Shown in pieces: positions 1 to 5,629 of a stretch of DNA of 7,085 nucleotides; the stretch's first letter is position 1, and each line of letters opens with the position of its first letter. Both the position numbers and the translations under genes were made by a program. The DNA is taken from contig JAJFHB010000277.1 of the NCBI GenBank assembly GCA_021775795.1, forward strand, positions 1 through 7,085, written 5' to 3'. Below the pieces are notes generated by a model. It was not told the DNA's origin, made no database searches, and saw nothing but the letters and a program-made list of their open reading frames with translations. This stretch comes from Hyphomicrobiales bacterium (GTDB lineage Bacteria > Pseudomonadota > Alphaproteobacteria > Rhizobiales > JAJFHB01).

Positions 1-383
1 ATGATGTACATGGAAATCACTGCGAGGAAGAACGCAGAACCTACAGCGCGCAGGGCAAAGCCAAAGACCTGTGTGGGCACCAGGTTGAGCATGAACAGGG
101 CGCTTGCAACCATCAACAAAAAGAGGCCGAGCGCACAAAGCCGGGCGCGGCCAAATACGACGCTCAGCTTCGGTATCAAAAGTGCAACGGAAAGTGCTGC
201 GACTGAGCCGATCAGGAACAGCGAGCTCACACTTTCATCATTGCCGAAGAGTTGCTGCGTCTGAATAGGCAGGGCAGCCGTAATCAATGAACGCGTCAGA
301 GATTCAAGACCGCTCAACACCGCAAAGGCATTGGCCCCCGGGGCACGAATGCGTGTCGCCCAGACCGGCGGCGCGTGTGTCAT
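1..383 (-). CDS. Major facilitator superfamily (MFS) transporter, N-terminal part (cut by window edge)
   Basis: Inner-membrane transporter, seen only as its first 127 residues; the rest lies left of the window. The translation begins MTHAPPVWATRI and shows four likely membrane segments, at about residues 17-42, 52-72, 78-101 and 104-126. A short loop PKLSVVFGRAR (71-81) sits where MFS proteins carry the motif-A loop between helices 2 and 3, but it is not a canonical motif A. The ATG lies inside the end of the upstream peptidase gene (ATGA overlap of 4 bases), which suggests translational coupling and cotranscription; a G-rich run just before it is a weak ribosome-binding site. By context it may move the substrate or product of the peptidase, or act as an exporter. 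The family call rests on hydrophobic pattern and layout, since no highly specific motif is visible. Another multi-pass transporter family is possible. Confidence 0.68.
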   Translation of the reverse strand, partial: MTHAPPVWATRIRAPGANAFAVLSGLESLTRSLITAALPIQTQQLFGNDESVSSLFLIGSVAALSVALLIPKLSVVFGRARLCALGLFLLMVASALFMLNLVPTQVFGFALRAVGSAFFLAVISMYI

Positions 384-1636
384 TCACCCCCGGTCAGGTA
401 ATCATGTGCTGAGAGCACGTGGGTTCGCACAATGTGCAGAAAATCCTCAATGTCGACGTGTTCGTCGTAAGTCCCCATGCCGTGAGGGAAGGGTCCATAG
501 ACATAAGCAGGAATATCGCGCTGTCGCCACAGCCGCGCATCCGTTCCGCCAAGACTGACAATTGGTTGCGGTTTGAAACCTCTAAGCTCTTCCACATTCT
601 GCTGAAGGATGCCCATCATTTCGCCGTAGGGGTCGCAATAGGAGGGGGGACTGAAATTGATCTCTTCCCATGTGGCTTCCGGGCAGGTCGAGATGATCTT
701 CTCAAATTCACCGACCACATACTCCTTCGTCACCCCCACAGGCAGGCGGATATCGGCATCGAATGTGCACTCGCCCGGTATCATGTTGGTCTTGAGGCCG
801 CCCTGAATTGTGCCGATGTTGAGGGTCACTTTCGGCAAAATGGCGCCGGCGCCGGCACCCATGGCGCGATCAGCGGTTTCACTTCCCTCTCCCAGCGCCT
901 GCCGCACATTGTCAGGCGTCTCAGGCTCAAGGTCTTCCAGGGCTCCAAGGTCACCGATGAGCTTTGCTGCAATACGCGTGGCGCTCTGGGTGGAGTGGGT
1001 ATAGGCACCATGGCCGCCTTCCGTGCGCACTGTGATCTTGATCCATAAGGGGCCTTTTTCACCAAAGCGTACGGAATAGGGGCTGGAAGGTTCGCCATTC
1101 AGGCAGCAATCGCCATGCACTTCGGGATGGTGCTCCATCAGGTAGCGCGCCCCCCAGGGGCCAAACGTCTCTTCATCGGAAACGCAGGTCAGCGTCAGTT
1201 TGCCGGAGAGCTTGTCCTGCACCCGCGATAACAATGCGTAGGTCCATATGGAGGCAGCGGTCCCAGCCTTCATGTCGGCGACACCCCGGCCATAGATTTT
1301 TCCATCGCTGATGTCGCCGCCCCACGGGTCCTGCGTCCAGCCTTCCGCTTTCGGGTCTGTCCCCACGGGGAAAACATCGATGTGGCCGTTGAGGACAAGG
1401 TGTCTGCCCTTGCCGGGGGCGTCGAAACTGGCGACAACATTCGGCATCGTCGGTTGCGGGTCGATAATGCGATAGCTGATGTCGTTGCCGTCGAGAAACT
1501 GGCGAATGTGGCCGACGGCTTCCAGCGTGTCGCCGGGAGGATTGGGGGAGGCGGCCTGAACAAAGCCCTGCAGAAAAGCGACAATTTCGTCACGTTCCTC
1601 TTCGATCCAGTCGAGAAGCTGCTGGCGTACTGACAT
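380..1636 (-). CDS. M20 family metallopeptidase/amidohydrolase (ArgE/DapE/CPG2/acylase-1 type)
   Basis: Predicted cytoplasmic two-metal (usually zinc) hydrolase of 418 residues, normal length for the family. Members cleave N-acyl amino acids, dipeptides or related amides; which one is not clear here. The metal and catalytic residues appear in family order: GHIDVFP (H85, D87), GRGVADMKAG (bridging D121), SDEE (E155 as general base, E156 as ligand), NGEPSS (E182) and, near the C-terminus, DEHV (H393). Residues about 190-300 form the inserted lid/dimerisation domain, with GGHGAYTH near H209. No signal peptide is seen. The ATG has an in-frame TAA directly upstream and a purine-rich site (AGAGAGG) about 10 bases away, which fixes the start. 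It heads a leftward unit with the MFS gene and is divergent from the solute-binding protein gene, so it may process an imported peptide-like compound. ArgE, DapE or carboxypeptidase-like activity cannot be told apart from sequence alone. Confidence 0.93.
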   Translation of the reverse strand: MSVRQQLLDWIEEERDEIVAFLQGFVQAASPNPPGDTLEAVGHIRQFLDGNDISYRIIDPQPTMPNVVASFDAPGKGRHLVLNGHIDVFPVGTDPKAEGWTQDPWGGDISDGKIYGRGVADMKAGTAASIWTYALLSRVQDKLSGKLTLTCVSDEETFGPWGARYLMEHHPEVHGDCCLNGEPSSPYSVRFGEKGPLWIKITVRTEGGHGAYTHSTQSATRIAAKLIGDLGALEDLEPETPDNVRQALGEGSETADRAMGAGAGAILPKVTLNIGTIQGGLKTNMIPGECTFDADIRLPVGVTKEYVVGEFEKIISTCPEATWEEINFSPPSYCDPYGEMMGILQQNVEELRGFKPQPIVSLGGTDARLWRQRDIPAYVYGPFPHGMGTYDEHVDIEDFLHIVRTHVLSAHDYLTGGE

Positions 1637-1830
1637 TTAATGTTTTCCTCTCTCTTCCCCGGTATCAAGGCCGCCAAAACTCTGCTATCAGCGTGGGGCC
1701 CCACTGCGCACATACTGACGCAAAGGCGCCTCGCTGAACAGAGCGCGCATGACCTCCTGTAACACTGGTTTCAAGAGGCAAAGGGCAAGGCCCACACCGA
1801 ACAAATCCGGCCCTCTGCGGAAGAAGAGCG
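1637..1830. promoter_or_regulatory. Divergent intergenic region between M20 peptidase and solute-binding protein genes
   Basis: This 194-bp spacer must carry the promoters of both divergent genes, but I could not identify convincing -35/-10 pairs. Visible elements are the purine-rich ribosome-binding site of the peptidase (minus strand, just above 1636), the GGAAGAAGAG site just before the solute-binding protein ATG, a perfect 12-bp palindrome at 1693-1704, and a minus-strand mini-frame at 1688-1750 preceded by AGGAGG. No regulator gene lies next to it inside the window. Confidence 0.5.
1693..1704. promoter_or_regulatory. Perfect 12-bp palindrome GTGGGGCCCCAC, possible operator
   Basis: An uninterrupted self-complementary 12-mer lies 56 bases upstream of the peptidase ATG and 126 upstream of the solute-binding protein ATG. 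Its position between divergent genes fits a regulator-binding site. A 12-bp perfect palindrome is expected by chance in roughly one of twenty regions of this size, so this is only a candidate. It has no loop, so it is unlikely to work as an RNA hairpin. Confidence 0.25.
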
Positions 1831-3501
1831 ATGAGCAAACAAGAACACAAAGCTATCTCGCAACTGAAACGCGATCTGCGCGACCGCCTCATATCGAGGC
1901 GTGAGTTTGTGCGTAGTGCGGCCCTCTTGGGGCTCACTGCCACTGCTGCCTACATGTGGGTGGGACGGATCACCGGCGAGCCCTTTGCGCCACCCGCTGC
2001 AGCCCGCGTGCCCAGCGGCGGTACACTGCGCATTTCCATGCGTTGCCCAAGCATTGCCAGCCCCCATACCTATGCTTGGATTTTTGATTCAAACATCGGT
2101 CGTGGCGTGCACGAATACCTGACCCGAACAGGCCAGGATAACATTACCCGGCCATATCTTGCAGAGCGCTGGGAGGCCAGCGACGACCTCAAGACCTGGA
2201 CCTTTTTCATGCGTGACGTGAAGTGGCGCTCAGGCCGTGCCTTTACGGCGGAAGATGCCGCCTGGAATCTGCGGCGGGTTCTCGACCCGGCCACCGGTTC
2301 ATCGGTTATCGGCCTGATGAAAGGCTATATGCTGAACGAGGTCGAGACAGGTGAGGTTGGCGAAGACGGTTCGCCCAAGATGACGACTGAGTTGTGGAAC
2401 ACGAATGCCATCGAGGTAATCGATGAACGCACTTTGCGGATCAACCTGAAAGAACCGCAGGTCGCCGTTCCTGAGCACCTGTTCCACTATCCCATGGCCA
2501 TGCTGGATCCCGATGAAGATGGAGTGTTCGGTGTCGGTTCAAACGGTACCGGCCCTTTTGAGCTGATCGAGTTCGAGGTGAACCAGAAAGCCATCCTGCG
2601 TGCCCGCGAAGGCTGGTGGGGTGAGGGGCCCTTCCTCGACGAGTTGCATTACATCGACATGGGAGACAATCCGGCCGCGGAAGCCGCAGCCCTGTCCTCA
2701 GGCCAGGTGGATGGCATTTATACCGGAGGTATCGACCAGCTCGACCTCTATCGCGACATGGATGACATCGTTGTCTATCAGGCGATTACCGCGGCAACCG
2801 CTGTGGCGCGCATGCAGGTGGATCAGCCGGAATTTTCAGATGCCAGAGTACGCAAGGCGATGCGGCTGGCAACGGATCAGGAACAGGTGCTCGAAATCGC
2901 CCACCACAATTTAGGGGACCTCGGCGAGCATCATCACGTGAGCCCCATTCATCCGGACTATTTTCCCCTGCCTGTGTTCAGGCATGATGTGGAAGCGGCG
3001 CGAGCCTTGTTGGCGGAGGCAGGCTACCCGGACGGCCTTGATCTGGAGATTGCCTGCAAACCTGACCCGGCCTGGGAACTTACCGCCATCGAAACCATGG
3101 TATCGCAATGGGAGCAGGCCGGCATCCGCTGCACCATAAACCTCATGCCGTCTTCGCAATTCTGGGATGTTTGGGATCAGGTGCCGTTTGGTTTTACGGA
3201 GTGGGCACATCGGCCCCTCGGATTCATGGTCTTGAGCCTGGCGTACCGGACAGGAGTACCCTGGAATGAGAGTCATTACTCAAACGAGGAATTTGATCGC
3301 CTGTTGACCGAGGCGGAGGGAACGCTCGATGTCATTCGGCGCTCTGATATCTTGAGCCGCCTGCAGGAAATCATGCAGGAAGACGGTCCCATCGTGCAGC
3401 CTATCTGGCGCGCCGTCTATGCAGCTCACCACAAACGCGTAAAAGGTTTCCAGCTCCACCCGACCCGCTACATCTTCCCTGAAGAGTTGGGTGTCGGGTA
3501 G
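1831..3501 (+). CDS. ABC transporter solute-binding protein, family 5 (DppA/OppA type), Tat-exported
   Basis: Periplasmic binding protein of 556 residues that would capture a peptide-like, opine or other ligand for an ABC importer. The N-terminus has an unusually long polar lead, then a twin-arginine motif SRREFV (22-27) and a hydrophobic stretch to about residue 44, with a possible cleavage region near PPAAARV (54-60). There is no lipobox cysteine. The family-5 signature is clear: PYLAERWEASDDLKTW (108-123), GRAFTAEDAAWNL (135-147), GTGPFELIEF (239-248), DARVRKAMRLATDQ (337-350) and a C-terminal IVQPIWRAVYAAHHKRVKGF (521-540). GGAAGAAGAG just upstream of the ATG serves as ribosome-binding site. 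No permease or ATPase gene follows; the next gene converges 12 bases away. Partner components must be encoded elsewhere, perhaps beyond the left edge. Divergence from the M20 peptidase suggests a shared peptide-like substrate, which is inference. Confidence 0.93.
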   Translation: MSKQEHKAISQLKRDLRDRLISRREFVRSAALLGLTATAAYMWVGRITGEPFAPPAAARVPSGGTLRISMRCPSIASPHTYAWIFDSNIGRGVHEYLTRTGQDNITRPYLAERWEASDDLKTWTFFMRDVKWRSGRAFTAEDAAWNLRRVLDPATGSSVIGLMKGYMLNEVETGEVGEDGSPKMTTELWNTNAIEVIDERTLRINLKEPQVAVPEHLFHYPMAMLDPDEDGVFGVGSNGTGPFELIEFEVNQKAILRAREGWWGEGPFLDELHYIDMGDNPAAEAAALSSGQVDGIYTGGIDQLDLYRDMDDIVVYQAITAATAVARMQVDQPEFSDARVRKAMRLATDQEQVLEIAHHNLGDLGEHHHVSPIHPDYFPLPVFRHDVEAARALLAEAGYPDGLDLEIACKPDPAWELTAIETMVSQWEQAGIRCTINLMPSSQFWDVWDQVPFGFTEWAHRPLGFMVLSLAYRTGVPWNESHYSNEEFDRLLTEAEGTLDVIRRSDILSRLQEIMQEDGPIVQPIWRAVYAAHHKRVKGFQLHPTRYIFPEELGVG

Positions 3502-3513
3502 GCCGGGCGCACT

Positions 3514-4113
3514 TTAACTGTGAAGTCTGTCGATCTGCGCTAACCCGCTCAACATGCCACGGATGGCGGTGCGGACGATCTGCCTGTCCGGGTGACCTCG
3601 GTTGAGTACCGCAATACCCCTTGTCATTGCCAGCAACATGGCCGCGACTGCTTCGCAGTCGGTATCATCCGCAAGCTGTCCATCTTTTATGGCCTGCCTG
3701 CATCGGGTGTGGAATGCCTGGCGCATTGCCTCCAGGTTCACCTCTGCCCGCTTTGAAGCCTCACCGCCCTTGCCGCCAAATTCCATTGCCGCCATCGTTG
3801 CCAGACAACCATCTGGCAGGGAATGATCTTCAAGCCGGTCGGCAAGCCTGACGAAGAAAGCTTCTATTGATTGCGCAAAGTCCGGTTGGTCGAGCTGCTC
3901 AACCAGCCGCTGACCGTGAAGTTCGCCGAAACGCTCAAGACAGCGCGTGTACAGCGCTTCCTTGCTGCCGTAGGCGTTATAGAGGCTCGACTTGTTGAGG
4001 CCGGTTGCGCTCTCCAGGTCAGAGACGGATGTTGCTTCATAGCCCTCGCGCCAGAACGCCGTCATGGCGGCGTCGAGCACTTCTGCTTCATCAAACTGTT
4101 TGCGTCCGCTCAT
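3514..4113 (-). CDS. TetR/AcrR family transcriptional regulator, possible electrophile sensor
   Basis: DNA-binding repressor candidate of 199 residues, typical TetR length. The N-terminal domain (about 8-55) has the helix-turn-helix: TSVSDLESATGLNKSSLYNAY (28-48), followed by GSKEALY, the usual end of the TetR_N domain. The C-terminal ligand domain holds cysteines C103, C138 and C153; C103 lies in PDGCLATMAAMEF. Recalled from memory, E. coli NemR has its sensing Cys106 in a similar SGCL context, so these may be equivalent positions. GCL is, however, common in related TetR proteins, and the NemR Lys175 neighbourhood is not evident here. GAGG sits 7 bases before the ATG. The gene is divergent from the AhpD-like/GST/Old Yellow Enzyme set, with a palindrome between them, so it probably represses both itself and that set. 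Its 3' end is 12 bases from the convergent solute-binding protein gene. Confidence 0.93.
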   Translation of the reverse strand: MSGRKQFDEAEVLDAAMTAFWREGYEATSVSDLESATGLNKSSLYNAYGSKEALYTRCLERFGELHGQRLVEQLDQPDFAQSIEAFFVRLADRLEDHSLPDGCLATMAAMEFGGKGGEASKRAEVNLEAMRQAFHTRCRQAIKDGQLADDTDCEAVAAMLLAMTRGIAVLNRGHPDRQIVRTAIRGMLSGLAQIDRLHS

Positions 4114-4151
4114 CTGGGATCCTCAAAAATTTTCGGCATATTCACCTTGCC

Positions 4152-4175
4152 ATCTTGAACTACTTAGGACAAGAT
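4152..4175. promoter_or_regulatory. 24-bp imperfect palindrome, candidate TetR operator
   Basis: Outer arms ATCTTG (4152-4157) and CAAGAT (4170-4175) pair perfectly, and inner triplets CTA (4160-4162) and TAG (4165-4167) also pair. In total 9 of 12 base pairs match around a centre between 4163 and 4164. Size, symmetry and position between a tetR gene and its divergent neighbour are typical of TetR operators. It starts 38 bases above the regulator ATG and ends 54 bases before the AhpD-like ATG. A TATGAT box begins at its right edge, so binding would plausibly block the rightward promoter. Confidence 0.6.
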
Positions 4176-4191
4176 ATGATATTGATATGAT
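4155..4191 (+). promoter_or_regulatory. Tentative promoter region for the AhpD-like gene
   Basis: AT-rich DNA upstream of the AhpD-like gene contains two TATGAT boxes (4175-4180 and 4186-4191), each close to the TATAAT -10 consensus, and a TTGAAC (4155-4160) resembling a -35. No pair has both good boxes and ideal spacing: TTGAAC pairs at 17 bases only with GATATT (4178-4183). The exact start is therefore uncertain, although the region is the only sensible promoter site and overlaps the palindrome. Confidence 0.35.
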
Positions 4192-4229
4192 CGGTACAAG
4201 ATCAATTCATTCAAACAGGATACGCACCA

Positions 4230-4796
4230 ATGTCAAAACTCGTCGTTCACACTGAAGAAAACCACCCGGAACACGCAGCTGAAGTGCTCGGCAGGGTAAA
4301 GTCGACCTACGGCTTTGTGCCCAATCTTCTTGGCGCCTTGTCGGAAAGTCCCTCTGCTGCCGACGCCTATATGTATCTTGGCAATGCCCTGCGCGATTCT
4401 TCATTCACACCGGAAGAACGCCACGTGGTCTGGTTCACAATCAACACCATTCATGAGTGCCACTATTGCATGGCGGCCCACACCGGCATTGCCAAGAGCG
4501 AAGGCATTTCCGATGCGGTGATCGAAACAGCGCGCAGCGGCGGTGATTACGCCGATGCAAAACTGCAGGCACTGAAAGAGTTTACAACCAAAATGGTGCT
4601 TGATCGCGGCTGGGTTCAGCCATCGGACATTGAAGCCTTTGTTGCCCACGGCTACAGCCAGCGCACGGTTCTGGATGTCATCCTCGCCATTTCTCACAAG
4701 GTCTTGTCGAACTACACAAACCATGTGGTGGAAACGCCCGTTGATGCGCCTTTCGCCAAGTTCGAATGGAACCCGGCCCGGGAAGCGGCTGAGTAA
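4230..4796 (+). CDS. AhpD-like / carboxymuconolactone decarboxylase-family protein
   Basis: Predicted small cytoplasmic redox protein of 188 residues from the AhpD-like (alkylhydroperoxidase/CMD) fold family. The defining active site is ECHYCMAAH (76-84): C77 and C80 form a CxxC pair and H84 completes the Cys-His relay. E63/E64 in PEERHVV lie 13-14 residues before the first cysteine, close to the spacing of the AhpD catalytic Glu. Known members reduce peroxides using the CxxC pair; true decarboxylases of the superfamily lack this pair, so a thiol peroxidase or reductase role is more likely. AGGA sits 9 bases before the ATG. It is the first gene rightward of the TetR regulator and is probably under its control. 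A strong hairpin follows the stop codon, so it may be transcribed partly on its own. The physiological substrate and electron donor are not evident. Confidence 0.92.
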   Translation: MSKLVVHTEENHPEHAAEVLGRVKSTYGFVPNLLGALSESPSAADAYMYLGNALRDSSFTPEERHVVWFTINTIHECHYCMAAHTGIAKSEGISDAVIETARSGGDYADAKLQALKEFTTKMVLDRGWVQPSDIEAFVAHGYSQRTVLDVILAISHKVLSNYTNHVVETPVDAPFAKFEWNPAREAAE

Positions 4797-4810
4797 GTCA
4801 TTCGAAACCA

Positions 4811-4845
4811 CAGACGGCCGTCCGAACCTCCCGGGCGGCCGTTTG
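4811..4845 (+). terminator. Strong hairpin after the AhpD-like gene: terminator or attenuator
   Basis: Arms 4811-4824 and 4832-4845 form a continuous 14-bp RNA stem with two G-U wobbles, around a 7-base loop (AACCTCC). It begins 15 bases after the stop codon of the AhpD-like gene. The following bases (CATTTCT) are only moderately U-rich, so termination may be incomplete. Because same-strand GST and Old Yellow Enzyme genes follow, it could set the ratio between first and later genes instead of ending the unit fully. Confidence 0.65.
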
Positions 4846-4885
4846 CATTTCTCCTCCCACCACTCTTACTTCCCCCACCACAAAC
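4846..4885 (+). promoter_or_regulatory. G-free, C-rich leader before the GST gene (possible Rho-loading tract)
   Basis: Forty consecutive bases contain no G and 21 C (about half), immediately after the hairpin and ending 14 bases before the GST ATG. C-rich, G-poor unstructured RNA is the known signature of Rho utilisation sites. It may alternatively be an ordinary unstructured 5' leader. I saw no clear promoter for the GST gene in this spacer. Confidence 0.3.
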
Positions 4886-4899
4886 GTCAGGCAATTTTG

Positions 4900-5580
4900 A
4901 TGATCAAATTTTACTACCACCCGACCCCCAATCCGGCGAAAATTTCACTGTTTCTGGAAGAGGCAGGTCTTGAGTACGAAGTTGTACCTGTCGACACCTT
5001 GAAGGGTGAGCAGCATGAAGATGCCTTCAAGGCCATCAATCCCAACAGTAAGCTGCCTGCCATCGAAGATGACGGAAGGAGGATTTTCGATTCAACCGCC
5101 ATTCTGCTTTACCTTGCCGAAAAGACCGGCAAGTTTCTCGGCGCCCCTGAACAGCGCGGAGAATTGCTGTCCTGGTTGATGTTTGTTGCCAGTGGACTGG
5201 GTCCATACTCCGGCCAGGCCGTGCATTTTCAACATGCTGCGCCTGAAAAGCTCGAGTATGCGGTCAATCGTTATCGCTACGAGGCTCAGCGTCATTACGG
5301 AATTCTCAACGATCAGCTTGAAGGCCGCGATTTCATCGTTGGAGGGGAATTCACCATCGTTGATATTTCAGCATGGGGTTGGATTGCCCGCGCAACAATG
5401 GTTCTTGGTGAAGGCTCGCTCGACGCATATCCTGACCTGAAACGTTGGTTTGAAAGCATCAACGCCCGGCCAGCAGTTGCCCGAGCCGGTAATGTTGGCA
5501 AAGACATTGCTTTCAAGAGTGAACGTGATGAGGAAGCAAAGCGCGCCTTGTTTCCACAAAACTATGCCGTTGCGTCTTAG
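4900..5580 (+). CDS. Glutathione S-transferase, YfcG/YghU-like (nu-class-like)
   Basis: Cytoplasmic glutathione-dependent enzyme of 226 residues, normal for the class. The N-terminal thioredoxin-fold domain (1-80) starts FYYHPTPNPAKISLFLEEAG, matching the YfcG pattern in which Thr9 and Asn11 approach the glutathione sulfur. Next come NPNSKLPAI with cis-Pro53 and DSTAILLYLAEKTG (D64, S65 binding the gamma-glutamyl group). The helical domain (about 86-205) has GLGPYSGQAVHF and the N-capping box TIVD (152-155) of GST folds. E. coli YfcG is a disulfide-bond oxidoreductase with organic hydroperoxide activity, so a similar role is likely. The reading frame stays open upstream to 4600, but that part overlaps the AhpD-like gene; the ATG at 4900, with the YfcG-like start and CAGG 8 bases before it, is preferred. 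It is probably cotranscribed with the Old Yellow Enzyme 49 bases downstream. Confidence 0.93.
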   Translation: MIKFYYHPTPNPAKISLFLEEAGLEYEVVPVDTLKGEQHEDAFKAINPNSKLPAIEDDGRRIFDSTAILLYLAEKTGKFLGAPEQRGELLSWLMFVASGLGPYSGQAVHFQHAAPEKLEYAVNRYRYEAQRHYGILNDQLEGRDFIVGGEFTIVDISAWGWIARATMVLGEGSLDAYPDLKRWFESINARPAVARAGNVGKDIAFKSERDEEAKRALFPQNYAVAS

Positions 5581-5629
5581 TTAAGGCGTAGCAGCGATTG
5601 GGAGAGGCGTAATAGAAGAGGCGAACTCT

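Noticed and set aside
1..264. Plus-strand open frame of 87 codons at the left edge
   Set aside because: Low-complexity basic translation with no recognisable domain; the opposite strand encodes four clear hydrophobic segments of a transporter coupled to the peptidase gene.
419..1048. Plus-strand open frame of 209 codons
   Set aside because: Entirely antisense to the M20 peptidase, whose catalytic motifs are all present; no good ribosome-binding site or recognisable domain in this frame.
3502..3513. Terminator between the convergent solute-binding protein and TetR genes
   Set aside because: Only 12 bases separate the stops and no hairpin with a U-tract was found there; termination must occur inside the opposite gene or by Rho.
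4401..4811. Minus-strand open frame of 136 codons
   Set aside because: Antisense shadow of the AhpD-like gene, which has the intact CxxC and His active site.
4600..4899. Upstream extension of the GST reading frame
   Set aside because: It overlaps the AhpD-like gene out of frame and passes through the hairpin and C-rich leader; YfcG-like homology begins exactly at the ATG at 4900.
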